DNA of 27,748 nt from JBBCJM01 sp037190175 (GTDB lineage Bacteria; Pseudomonadota; Alphaproteobacteria; Rhodobacterales; Rhodobacteraceae): positions 1 through 27,748 of the forward strand of contig JBBCJM010000146.1 of NCBI GenBank assembly GCA_037190175.1, given 5' to 3'. A model generated the notes under the pieces. It saw nothing but the letters and a program-made list of their open reading frames with translations, was not told where the DNA came from and did no database searches. The stretch's first letter is position 1. Each line of letters begins with the position of its first letter. Made by a program: the position numbers and the translations under genes. Below are positions 7,891-15,507 of this stretch, piece after piece.

Positions 7891-8745
7891 ATGACCGAAA
7901 ACACGACGCTCAGCGGGGCCTTGCGCCACATCGACGCCGCAGCTATCGCGCGGGGTCTGGCTTCGGTCAGGGAATTCCGGCCGGTCTCGCTCGGCCTGCC
8001 CATCGCGCATGGCAAGGGACCGATCGCGCCGCTGCGCACACCGACCCAGCATTTCATGCGGCGGGACGGCGGCGACTATGCCATCGGCGCCAGATCCGAG
8101 ACCGGGGGCTTCGGCTTTTCCGATGACGTGATCCTGATGTCGACCCACGGGACTACCCATGTCGACGCGCTCTGCCACGTCTTCTGCGGAGGGGTGATGT
8201 TCGGCGGTATCCCGGCGTCCGAGGTCAGCAGCTTCGGCGCCCGGCAACTGGGGGCCGAGACGCTGCCCCCCGTCGCCACCCGCGCCATCGTGGTGGATGC
8301 GGTGCCGCCCGGGCGCGACTGGCTGGACCCGGGCGAGGCGGTATCGGCCCAGCGGTTGCAGACGCTCATCGCCGGGGCCGGGCTGCGGGTCGAGCCCGGC
8401 GATGCGCTGATCGTGCGCACCGGATCGATCAGGGCCTTCCGCGAGAACGAAGACCATTCGCGCGCCTGGCCCGGCCTGAGCGTCGATTGCGTCGACTGGG
8501 TGCGCGACAGCGGCATCGCGATCCTCGGCGCGGACAACATGGCGGTCGAGGTGGTGCCGTCGGGAAATCCCGCAAGTGCCACGCCGCTGCATGTGGCGCT
8601 GATGCGTGACGAAGGTGTGCTGTTCGTCGAGCTGCTCGATCTCGAGGAAGTCGCCGGCCGCACCTTCGCGGCGATGTTCGTCCTGAGCCCGCTGCGGATC
8701 GTCGGCGGTACGGCGAGCCCGGTCGCGCCGCTCCTGCTGCTCTGA
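7891..8745 (+). CDS. Cyclase-family metal-dependent hydrolase (PF04199, kynurenine formamidase/isatin hydrolase-like)
   Basis: A 284-residue protein of the putative cyclase family. The metal-binding signature appears as STHGTTHVDALCH, with His86, His90, Asp92 and His96 as likely Mn/Zn ligands. Further family features are GDALIVRTG near residues 169-177 and LGADNMAVE in the C-terminal half. Known members hydrolyse amides or lactam-like rings (kynurenine formamidase, isatin hydrolase), so opening of a ring or cleavage of an amide or ester in this pathway is plausible. The ATG at 7891 follows GGCGGGGA and lies about 30 bp beyond the proposed -10. The gene appears to be monocistronic: two GC-rich hairpins follow before the convergent binding-protein gene. 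Its substrate cannot be read from sequence. Confidence 0.88.
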   Translation: MTENTTLSGALRHIDAAAIARGLASVREFRPVSLGLPIAHGKGPIAPLRTPTQHFMRRDGGDYAIGARSETGGFGFSDDVILMSTHGTTHVDALCHVFCGGVMFGGIPASEVSSFGARQLGAETLPPVATRAIVVDAVPPGRDWLDPGEAVSAQRLQTLIAGAGLRVEPGDALIVRTGSIRAFRENEDHSRAWPGLSVDCVDWVRDSGIAILGADNMAVEVVPSGNPASATPLHVALMRDEGVLFVELLDLEEVAGRTFAAMFVLSPLRIVGGTASPVAPLLLL

Positions 8746-8771
8746 TCCATCCGGCGGTTCGCAAGTCGAGG

Positions 8772-8829
8772 GCCGCCGCGTCATCCACGCGGCGGCTCCG
8801 AACGCATCGGGGCGGGCCTGCGCCCGCCC
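8772..8829. terminator. Two tandem hairpins between convergent genes (likely bidirectional terminator)
   Basis: The first hairpin has a 9-bp stem, GCCGCCGCG (8772-8780) with CGCGGCGGC (8788-8796), and a 7-nt loop. The second has an 8-bp stem, GGGCGGGC (8810-8817) with GCCCGCCC (8822-8829), and the loop CTGC. They fill the 94-bp gap between the ends of the cyclase (plus) and binding-protein (minus) genes. No long T-run follows, so intrinsic termination is inferred from position and stem strength. Confidence 0.6.
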
Positions 8830-8839
8830 GCCCCTGTCC

Positions 8840-10087
8840 TCATTCGATGACGAACGCCACGCCCGGCGTCGCGGGCTCCATCCAGGGGCCCGAGTCGATC
8901 CGGACGACCTCGCGCACCGAAAGCCCGCCGGGGGCGGCCGCATCGGCGCCGAAGTTGAGGAAGGTCATCTCCCCGATATAAGTGTGGTCCTCTTCCCGGA
9001 ACAGGATCGGCCCCGCGGCACCCATGGGCGAGCCCGCCTCGAGCGCGGCGATGACGGCCGCCGTCTCCTCCGATCCGGCGCGGGTCAGCGCCTCGGCCAG
9101 CGCGATCACCGCGTCATGCGCCAGCGCGATGAAACCGAACGGATATTCCGTCCCTGTCCGCTCCACCGCCGCGGCATGGACCTCTTGCGAAACCGGGTTG
9201 CCGTCGTCTTGGGCATACCAGTAGTAGGGCGTCCAGACCGACTGCGGAACCGCATCGGCGATGGTCATCATCGAGTTGAGATTGGCCGACACATCCGCGA
9301 ACACCTGCACGTTCCGGTCGAGACCGAAGGCGCGGGCCTGCGTGTAGAAGGTCAGGCTGTCGGACCCCACGAGCGAATTGACGACGCCGCTCGCGCCCGA
9401 ACCGGTGATCTGCGCGATCTGCGCGCGGAAGTCGCCCGCCCCGGCCTTGGTCAGCACCATTTCCTGGATCGTGATCTCGCGTCCGGCCTCGGCATGGGCC
9501 GCCCGGAGCGCGTTCTGGAAGACGTTGGTCAGGTCGATATTGGCCTGCTGGTCGGAGGTGATGGCGATCCAGTTCGTCACCTCGGGCGCCTTCTCGGCCA
9601 GGACGCGGCCAAGGCCGGTGAAGACCGGGATCGAGGTCAGTTGCAGGCGGAACACGTTGTCGTTGTAGTTCTCGTGCGTGATCGAGAGGTTGTTCGGTCC
9701 GGCGGCAACGAGGATGTTGTCGGTGTCCTTGAAGAGCGGCCCTAGCGCCACGACCGTCCCCGAGATCGGCCCGGCGATGAAATAGCGGATGCCCTGGCCC
9801 AGCAGGTCGCGATAGGCGGCGACCGTTGCATCGGCCGAACCCTGGTCGTCGCGCAGCACGATCTCGACCGGGCGGCCGTTGATTCCGCCCGCAGCATTGA
9901 TGCGCGCCGCCGCGATCTCGGTGCCGATCTGGTTGGCCTCACCGTAGATCTGCGCGAAGCCCGACAGCGAGGTGATGACCCCGATGCGGATCGGCTCGCC
10001 CTGGGCAAGGGCAAGACGCGGCAGCGCGGCCGTTCCAGCGAAAAGCGCGGCCATGCTGACCGTCAGCCGCCGTCTCGTGATGTTCAT
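8840..10087 (-). CDS. ABC transporter substrate-binding protein, branched-chain amino acid type (Peripla_BP_6)
   Basis: A 415-residue periplasmic binding protein. The N-terminus MNITRRRLTVSMAALF continues to a likely signal cleavage site after ALA near residue 28; the TRRRLTV stretch looks like a twin-arginine signal. The mature part begins EPIRIGVITSLSGFAQIYGE, as in LivJ-type binding proteins, and contains INAAGGINGRPVEIVLRDD and further type I periplasmic-binding-fold features. It should capture the pathway substrate and deliver it to the LivH-type permease encoded at 1-871. The ATG at 10087 has AGGGAGGA upstream. It lies 73 bp after SDR1 and probably shares the promoter at operator 3. The gene ends facing the cyclase gene. 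The ligand is unknown; its location within a CoA-pathway cluster argues for a carboxylate rather than an amino acid. Confidence 0.92.
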   Translation of the reverse strand: MNITRRRLTVSMAALFAGTAALPRLALAQGEPIRIGVITSLSGFAQIYGEANQIGTEIAAARINAAGGINGRPVEIVLRDDQGSADATVAAYRDLLGQGIRYFIAGPISGTVVALGPLFKDTDNILVAAGPNNLSITHENYNDNVFRLQLTSIPVFTGLGRVLAEKAPEVTNWIAITSDQQANIDLTNVFQNALRAAHAEAGREITIQEMVLTKAGAGDFRAQIAQITGSGASGVVNSLVGSDSLTFYTQARAFGLDRNVQVFADVSANLNSMMTIADAVPQSVWTPYYWYAQDDGNPVSQEVHAAAVERTGTEYPFGFIALAHDAVIALAEALTRAGSEETAAVIAALEAGSPMGAAGPILFREEDHTYIGEMTFLNFGADAAAPGGLSVREVVRIDSGPWMEPATPGVAFVIE

Positions 10088-10160
10088 CCGGTTCCTCCCT
10101 GTGTTGAGGTCTGGTTCATTGGCAGGTCCGCCTCCTCGCGAATCCTGCGGGCGGCGGGGC

Positions 10161-10901
10161 TCAACTGACCGAAAACCCGCCATCGACCGGCAAGGCGACG
10201 CCGGTGACATAGCTGGCCAGATCCGAGGCGAGGAAAGCCACCGGACCCGCCATTTCGTCGGGCGCGCCGAAGCGGGCCATGGAAATCGTGGACATGTAGA
10301 AGGCGCGCCGCTCGGCGCTCATGTAATCCGTCATCGGCGTCTGGAAGGCACCCGGCACCACCGCATTGACGCGGATTCCGTCCGGGGCGAGTTCGCGCGA
10401 CAGCGACCGGGTCAGCGCCAGCACCCCGGCCTTGGCTGCCGCATAGCCCGAGAAGGTGCCCAGCGAAAAGAACGCCGCGATTGAGGCCGTATTGACGATC
10501 GCGCCACACGTTTCGCGCAATTGCGGCAGAAAGGCGCGGATCGGCAGCATGGTGCCATCGAGGTTGACCCGCAGAACATCCGACCAGTTCCGTTCGAAAT
10601 CCGGGTCGTCCATCGTGCCCTGCCGCAGGATCGCCGCGTTGTTGACCAAGACATGTAACGGGCCGGAGCGTTCGCGCACCTGACCCGCAGCCCGTGCGCA
10701 GGATCGCGCATCGGCGACATCGACCTCCAACGCCCAGGCCGGAAGGTTTTCGGCGCGGATCGCCGCAGCGGTCTCCTCGGCCGCGGGCAGGTTCAGGTCG
10801 GCGATCACAACCTCGGCCCCCAGCCGCGCGAGGCCATGGGCCACGGCGGCGCCATTGCCCTGCGCCGCTCCGGTCACCAGGATCGTTCTCCCCGCCAGCA
10901 T
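10161..10901 (-). CDS. SDR-family NAD(P)-dependent oxidoreductase 1
   Basis: A 246-residue classical short-chain dehydrogenase/reductase. The dinucleotide-binding motif TGAAQGNG is at residues 10-17, NNAA at 87-90, and the catalytic residues are Ser140, Tyr153 and Lys157 (YAAAK). ADLN after the second strand places Asp at the end of beta-2, which favours NAD(H). It probably oxidises a secondary alcohol, such as a hydroxyacyl-CoA or ring alcohol, in this pathway. The ATG at 10901 has GGGGAGGTG upstream. It is the first gene after operator 3 and is followed by the binding protein. The substrate is not identifiable from sequence. Confidence 0.92.
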   Translation of the reverse strand: MLAGRTILVTGAAQGNGAAVAHGLARLGAEVVIADLNLPAAEETAAAIRAENLPAWALEVDVADARSCARAAGQVRERSGPLHVLVNNAAILRQGTMDDPDFERNWSDVLRVNLDGTMLPIRAFLPQLRETCGAIVNTASIAAFFSLGTFSGYAAAKAGVLALTRSLSRELAPDGIRVNAVVPGAFQTPMTDYMSAERRAFYMSTISMARFGAPDEMAGPVAFLASDLASYVTGVALPVDGGFSVS

Positions 10902-10997
10902 GGCACCTCCCCGACACGAACCCGGGCGCCCATCCTGCGAATGGTCCCGACGATTCTGCTCCCCCGTGGCCGATCCTAGTCAACGCCAGCGATGACT

Positions 10998-11015
10998 GTC
11001 AACATATATGTTGAC
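10998..11015. promoter_or_regulatory. Palindromic operator 3 with promoter for SDR1 and binding protein
   Basis: GTCAACATATATGTTGAC is a perfect inverted repeat with the symmetrical centre TATA, the best-formed copy in the window. On the minus strand TTGACA (11002-10997), an 18-bp spacer and TAGGAT (10978-10973) form a promoter pointing to SDR1 (ATG at 10901). It lies between SDR1 and the 3' end of tetR, with no gene starting to its right. Confidence 0.88.
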
Positions 11016-11084
11016 AACACGCGCGCCGACAGCCGATCTCCGGCCGTCGCCGCAGTGGACCCGCCGGAAGACAGAACGCTGCGA

Positions 11085-11747
11085 TCAGCCCGCTGCAGAT
11101 GGCGCCGCGTAGATCCCGCCCAGGATCATGTCGGCGAAACCGTCGGCGATGGCCTCGGGCGGGAGGGCGCCGCCCGGCTTGAGCCAACGGTGCGCCCAGT
11201 TCACCGTGCCGACCACGCCCATGGTGGTGACCCCTACAGGCAGGGGCAGGCGGAAGGTGCCCTCCTCGACCCCTTGGACAAGTATCGAACGGATCGCCTC
11301 GTAGTACCGGCGAGACCATTCCAGCGTCTCGGTTACCCAGGCATCCCCGCTCGCCGCGACGGTCGAGAAATTCTCCTGAAGGAACACATGCATGTAAGGA
11401 TAGGATTCGGCATAGCTGCACATCACCGCACGAAAGGCCGCGCGCAGTTTGGCATCGGCGGGCTCGTCGCGCGCGACGCTGGCCTCGGCGGTGGTGACGC
11501 TGTTCAGCCCGACATCGCGCACGACCTCGCGGAACAGTTCCTGCTTGGAACCGAAGTAGTAATACAGGCTCGCCCGGTCGGTGTTCAGCTTTTCCGCGAT
11601 ATGGCTGAGCGTCGTGGCATCGTATCCGCGTTCCTGAAAGGTCTGCGCAGCAGCGTCGACGATGGCCTTGCGGCGCTCCTGGTAGAAGACGCTGCTGGTG
11701 TCCGCATTCGCCGCACGCCGTTTGCCGATATTCGTCTGCTGCGCCAT
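11085..11747 (-). CDS. TetR/AcrR-family transcriptional regulator, proposed regulator of the cluster
   Basis: A 220-residue TetR-family protein. The N-terminal DNA-binding domain follows a basic leader: RRKAIVDAAAQTFQERGYDATTLSHIAEKL with the recognition helix in TDRASLYYYFGSKQELF at about residues 56-72. The C-terminal helical ligand domain (about 80-220) is not recognisable beyond the family; fatty-acid-metabolism regulators of this type bind acyl-CoAs, which is a reasonable guess for the inducer. The ATG at 11747 is chosen because GAGGGAAAG precedes it and the next upstream residues are not TetR-like. It lies 16 bp after the DUF35 gene and has no promoter palindrome of its own, so it is probably made from operator 4, giving negative autoregulation. 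It is the only regulator in the cluster and thus the best candidate to bind all six palindromes. Confidence 0.92.
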   Translation of the reverse strand: MAQQTNIGKRRAANADTSSVFYQERRKAIVDAAAQTFQERGYDATTLSHIAEKLNTDRASLYYYFGSKQELFREVVRDVGLNSVTTAEASVARDEPADAKLRAAFRAVMCSYAESYPYMHVFLQENFSTVAASGDAWVTETLEWSRRYYEAIRSILVQGVEEGTFRLPLPVGVTTMGVVGTVNWAHRWLKPGGALPPEAIADGFADMILGGIYAAPSAAG

Positions 11748-11763
11748 CTTTCCCTCGCTTCGG

Positions 11764-12159
11764 TCACCCGGTCGTGGCGGTCCCGCGGCAGAGCCATCGA
11801 CCGGTGCCCTTTTCCCCCTCCACGGGCCGCAACGCAACAGGGCTGTCGATCACGGGGTCGCCCGGCTCGTCCTGGAGGCAGGCCAGCCTGACGCCCGGGG
11901 CGCCGTCGATGGCGACGATCACGACGACATAGGGCAGCGCCGCCACCGGTTCCCCGCCGAAGGCGCGGTGGACCCGGGTCCAGCTGTGGACGGCGCCACG
12001 GGCCGGCACCTCCTCCATCCGCATGTTGCTTGCGCCGCAGGCCCGGCAGGCGGGCATCGGATACCAGTTCCATGCGCCGCAGGCGGCGCAACGCGGGAAA
12101 GCCAGCCGTCCCGCGGCGGTCGCCTCGGTCCAGAGCGCGAGAAGATCGGAGGTGGTCAT
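11764..12159 (-). CDS. DUF35 OB-fold/zinc-ribbon protein (thiolase partner)
   Basis: A 131-residue protein with an N-terminal rubredoxin-like zinc ribbon (CAAC at residues 24-27 and CRAC at 38-41) and a C-terminal OB-fold (about 50-120), including the typical GAVHSWTRVHRAF stretch. In known systems, such as the steroid side-chain aldolase complex Ltp2-ChsH2, DUF35 domains bind a thiolase-fold protein and are needed for its activity or stability. The same pairing is present here: the ATG at 12159 overlaps the thiolase stop as ATGA. Expected to act as a cytoplasmic subunit of that complex, not as an enzyme on its own. Confidence 0.9.
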   Translation of the reverse strand: MTTSDLLALWTEATAAGRLAFPRCAACGAWNWYPMPACRACGASNMRMEEVPARGAVHSWTRVHRAFGGEPVAALPYVVVIVAIDGAPGVRLACLQDEPGDPVIDSPVALRPVEGEKGTGRWLCRGTATTG

Positions 12160-13310
12160 GCCGCCAGCCTTTCCAGGATCAGCGCCGCAAACTGCCGCCC
12201 CGGTCCGGCGCCGACGAAGCCCAGCCGCGCCCCCGCGACCTGCCGCGCATCGGCGGCATGGCGCAACTGGCTGACCACTTCGGCCACATGATTGATGCCG
12301 AGGAGATAGCCATGGCTCATCAGCCCGCCATGGGTGTTGACCGGCAGCGGGCCGTCATGGCGCAGGCCGCCGCGCCGCAGCAGGTCCAGCGTGCCGCCGG
12401 GCCGGCAGAAGCCCAACGCCTCGATCTGCATCGGCAGGGCGATGGAGAAGCAGTCGTAGATCCCCAGCACATCCATGTCCGCCGGGGCAAGGCCGGCCTT
12501 TGCGAAGGCCCCCGCCCCGGCGCGGCGAGCGGCAGGCAGATCGGGCAGCCATGGGCTTTGCGTATAGAAATCCGCGTCGGTGATCGGGTCGACGGCATAA
12601 TCCCAGGCCCGCACCGCAACGCCGCTGTCGCCCCCGGTCACGACCAGCGCCACGGCGCCGTCGCTGAGCAGCGAGCAATCGGCCATGCGCAGCGGATCAG
12701 CGACGGGCGAGCTGGCACGGTAGCTGTCCAGATCGGGCACGGGCTTGCGCAACTGCGCCGCGGGGTGCAGTGCCCCGTGGGCGCGGGCGGTCGAGACCAG
12801 GCGGAACAGCAACTCCTCCAGTTGCGCCGGGGTAAGGCCGTGAACATGGGCATAGCGATGCGCCGCCACCGCAAAATACAGCGGCGGCCCGGTGAACCCG
12901 GTGGGATCCTCGATCAGGTGCTTCGCCTCCATCCTGCTGTGATAGCTGGTCGGCCCCGCGCTGGCCGAACCCCAGCCGGTCGCGAACCAGGTCAGCACCG
13001 CCCGCGCCTCGCCTCTCCGCACCATGTCGGCCGCCATCCCGATGGCGGCGACGATCCCGGCGCCCACCGGGGTGGACAGTGCCGACCGGCGCAACCCGGT
13101 CAGCCCTGCGGCCACCGCGATGCGGTCAAGCGCCGCGACCCCGGGGGTGAGCGTGCTTTCGGTCACCACCGCGTCGATGTCAGCCGGCCGCAGACCGGCA
13201 TCGGACAGGGCGCCCCTGATAGCCTTCAGGATCAGGATTTCCACATCGTCCGGGCTGCGCCGCACCGGCGCGACTTCGCCCAGACCCGCTATGATCGGCC
13301 TGTCCCCCAC
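12156..13310 (-). CDS. Thiolase-fold (SCP2-thiolase-like) protein lacking canonical thiolase residues; possible retro-aldolase
   Basis: A thiolase-superfamily protein of about 384 residues. It has SCP2-thiolase landmarks, such as IYDCFSIA and NTHGGLMSHGYLLG. The segment that normally carries the nucleophilic cysteine reads STPVGAG (residues 79-85 from the GTG), without Cys, and the usual GHP histidine motif reads HGY. With a DUF35 partner encoded next door, this resembles the Ltp2 type of thiolase-fold aldolase that cleaves beta-hydroxyacyl-CoA; true thiolysis is unlikely. The start is uncertain. A TTG at 13343 is possible with GAGG upstream, but it overlaps the -10 proposed for operator 4 (TACCTT, 13347-13342), so transcription would start after it. 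The GTG at 13310, preceded by GGGGGAG, fits better. First gene of the thiolase-DUF35-tetR operon. Confidence 0.87.
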   Translation of the reverse strand: MGDRPIIAGLGEVAPVRRSPDDVEILILKAIRGALSDAGLRPADIDAVVTESTLTPGVAALDRIAVAAGLTGLRRSALSTPVGAGIVAAIGMAADMVRRGEARAVLTWFATGWGSASAGPTSYHSRMEAKHLIEDPTGFTGPPLYFAVAAHRYAHVHGLTPAQLEELLFRLVSTARAHGALHPAAQLRKPVPDLDSYRASSPVADPLRMADCSLLSDGAVALVVTGGDSGVAVRAWDYAVDPITDADFYTQSPWLPDLPAARRAGAGAFAKAGLAPADMDVLGIYDCFSIALPMQIEALGFCRPGGTLDLLRRGGLRHDGPLPVNTHGGLMSHGYLLGINHVAEVVSQLRHAADARQVAGARLGFVGAGPGRQFAALILERLAA

Positions 13311-13365
13311 CAGAGATAGCTCCCCCGCTTCCTTGTCCGCCAAGGTATCGCCTCAGCAGAATGTC

Positions 13366-13383
13366 GTCAACAAATACGTTGAC
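13366..13383. promoter_or_regulatory. Palindromic operator 4 with divergent promoters (thiolase-DUF35-tetR and hydrolase-ACAD1)
   Basis: GTCAACAAATACGTTGAC matches the palindrome except for C instead of T at position 12. Rightward: TTGACG (13379-13384), 17 bp, CAATAA (13402-13407), leading to the hydrolase ATG at 13430. Leftward: TTGACG (13370-13365), 17 bp, TACCTT (13347-13342), leading to the thiolase-like gene and tetR. Binding here would make the regulator autoregulated. Confidence 0.85.
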
Positions 13384-13429
13384 GACCACGGGCGCCTGTC
13401 GCAATAAGGTGCCGGACCGGGAGGGCGTC

Positions 13430-14290
13430 ATGCACAGAGAGATCATCAGATTTACCGGCGCAGGCGGCCTTCCGATCGTGGCCGATGCCGCGGGCGTCAG
13501 CGGGGCGCCGCCGGCGATCCTTCTTCACGGCGGCGGGCAGACGCGAGGAAGCTGGCGCGAAACCATCGACGTCATGGCGGAACTCGGCTTTCGCACCTAT
13601 GCCCCCGACGCGCGCGGGCATGGCGAAAGCGGACGCAGCCCCGACCGGCGCTATCCGATCGGCCTTTTCGCCGACGACCTGCGGGCCATCGTCGCATCCG
13701 TGACACGCGACAGGCCGCCGGTGCTCATCGGCGCATCGCTGGGCGGGATCACCTCGCTTCTGGCGGCGGGCGAGGGCGGGCCGAAGGTGGCGCGGGCGCT
13801 GGTGCTGGTCGATGTCGCGGTCACCACCAATCCCTATGGCGTGAAGCAGATCCACGATTTCATGCGCGCCAATCCCGAAGGCTTCGCCAGCATCGATGAG
13901 GCCGCCGAGGCCGTGGCGCGGTATGCCACCGACCGCCCGCGCCCGCGCAGCAATGCCGGGCTCGAGCGCAACCTGCGCCTGCGCGACGGGCGCTGGTTCT
14001 GGCACTGGGATCCGGCGTTTCTGGATACGTTCCACCCGACGCAGATGGCCGCCCGCGACCGGCTGCGCGATGCGGCCCGCGCCCTGAGGGTGCCCGTCCT
14101 GCTGATCCACGCGGCGAACTCGAACGTGGTCACACCGGATGAGGTGGCCGAGCTTCAGGATCTTGTGCCGCAGGTCGAATATGTCCGCGTCGAGGGGGCC
14201 GGGCACATGGTCGTCGGCGACCGCAACAGCGATTTCAACCGCGCGATCCTCGACTTTCTGGCCCGGCACCGCCTGCCGGGGCCGGCGTGA
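13430..14290 (+). CDS. Alpha/beta-hydrolase fold protein
   Basis: A 286-residue alpha/beta hydrolase. The oxyanion-hole motif LLHGGGQT is at residues 31-38, PDARGHGES at 59-67, the nucleophile elbow GASLGG puts the nucleophile at Ser103, and the catalytic histidine is in GAGHMV. At the usual place of the acid residue (SDVV in many relatives) the sequence reads NSNVV, so the Asp is replaced by Asn; the acid may come from elsewhere. Likely role is hydrolysis of an ester, lactone, thioester or C-C bond in the pathway. The ATG at 13430 has GGGAGGG upstream. It is first in a two-gene operon with ACAD1, 32 bp before it, transcribed from operator 4. A lactone or ester made by the cluster monooxygenase is an attractive but unproven substrate. 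Confidence 0.9.
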   Translation: MHREIIRFTGAGGLPIVADAAGVSGAPPAILLHGGGQTRGSWRETIDVMAELGFRTYAPDARGHGESGRSPDRRYPIGLFADDLRAIVASVTRDRPPVLIGASLGGITSLLAAGEGGPKVARALVLVDVAVTTNPYGVKQIHDFMRANPEGFASIDEAAEAVARYATDRPRPRSNAGLERNLRLRDGRWFWHWDPAFLDTFHPTQMAARDRLRDAARALRVPVLLIHAANSNVVTPDEVAELQDLVPQVEYVRVEGAGHMVVGDRNSDFNRAILDFLARHRLPGPA

Positions 14291-14322
14291 TCGCCCAACC
14301 GACCGACAGGAGGTCATAGCCC

Positions 14323-15507
14323 GTGATCGACTTTGAACCGACCGGCCTCGACATGACGGAGGACCGCCGCCAGATCCGCGAGTCCGTCAAGGGACTTTGC
14401 GCGCCCTTCGGCGACGACTACTGGCTGGAGAAGGACCGCAAGCACGAATTCCCTCACGAATTCCGCGCCGCCGTCGCAGCCGAGGGCTGGTTGGGCATCA
14501 CCATGCCCGAAGAATATGGCGGCGCCGGGCTGGGCGTGACCGAGGCCGCGTTGGTCATGCAGACCGTGGCACAGTCGGGCGGGGCGATCTCGGCCTGTTC
14601 GACCTTCCATATCAATCTCTTCGGGCCCCATCCGGTGGTGGTCCACGGCACCGAGGAACAGCGCCGCCGCATCTTGCCACCGCTGATCGAGGGCAAGGAC
14701 ATCGTGGCATTCGGTGTCACCGAACCCGACGCCGGCCTCGACACCACCCGGATCACCACGCGCGCGGTGCGCGACGGCGACCGCTACATCGTCAACGGAC
14801 AGAAGGTCTGGACCACGACCGCGCTGGAGGCCAACAAGATCCTGCTCTTGACCCGCACCACGCCGCGCGAGGAGGCCGCGTCGCGCACCCAGGGGATGAC
14901 GCTGTTCTACACCGATCTCGACCGCGCCCATGTCGAGGTGCAGCCGATCGAGAAGCTCGGCCGCAATGCGGTGGATTCCAACGTCACCTTTTATCGTGAC
15001 CTGCCGGTCCCGGTCGAACACCGCATCGGCGCCGAGGGCGAGGGGTTCCGGCTGCTGCTGGACAGTCTCAACCCCGAACGGATCATCGTGGCGGCGGAAT
15101 GCATCGGCGTGGCGCGCCGCGCCTTGGCCAAGGCGGTCGAATATGCCGGAGTGCGCAATGTCTTTGGCCGGCCCATCGGCAAGAACCAGTCGATCCAGCA
15201 TCCGCTGGCCGAAAGCTGGATGGCGCTCGAGGCTGCGGACATGATGGTCTGGAAGGCCGCCGCGCTTTACGACGCGGGCAGGCCCTGCGGCGCCGAGGCG
15301 AACGCGGCCAAGTTCCTGGCCGCAGATGCCGCCTTCGACGCCTGCGACCGCGCCGTGCGCACCCATGGCGGCATGGGCTATTCCAGGGAATTCCACGTCG
15401 AGCGCTACCTGCGCGAGATCATGCTGCCCCGCATCGCACCGGTCAGCCGCGAGATGATCATGAACTTCGTCGGCGAACGCGTGCTGGGCCTGCCCAGGAG
15501 CTATTGA
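14323..15507 (+). CDS. Acyl-CoA dehydrogenase family protein 1 (IVD/LCAD-like catalytic Glu position)
   Basis: A 394-residue FAD-dependent acyl-CoA dehydrogenase. AFGVTEPDAGLDTTRITT (residues 129-146) is the flavin and substrate loop, NGQKVWTT follows at 158-165, and RTHGGMGYSREFHVERY is the C-terminal signature. The usual C-terminal catalytic Glu region reads RIAPVSREM without Glu, whereas LNPERIIVAAE places Glu252 where isovaleryl-CoA and long-chain acyl-CoA dehydrogenases carry theirs. That suggests alpha,beta-dehydrogenation of a branched or bulky acyl-CoA. The start is GTG at 14323, supported by AGGAGGT eight bases before it. It is co-transcribed with the alpha/beta hydrolase. Its last 7 bp overlap the end of the convergent CitE-like gene, leaving no room for a terminator. 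Confidence 0.92.
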   Translation: MIDFEPTGLDMTEDRRQIRESVKGLCAPFGDDYWLEKDRKHEFPHEFRAAVAAEGWLGITMPEEYGGAGLGVTEAALVMQTVAQSGGAISACSTFHINLFGPHPVVVHGTEEQRRRILPPLIEGKDIVAFGVTEPDAGLDTTRITTRAVRDGDRYIVNGQKVWTTTALEANKILLLTRTTPREEAASRTQGMTLFYTDLDRAHVEVQPIEKLGRNAVDSNVTFYRDLPVPVEHRIGAEGEGFRLLLDSLNPERIIVAAECIGVARRALAKAVEYAGVRNVFGRPIGKNQSIQHPLAESWMALEAADMMVWKAAALYDAGRPCGAEANAAKFLAADAAFDACDRAVRTHGGMGYSREFHVERYLREIMLPRIAPVSREMIMNFVGERVLGLPRSY

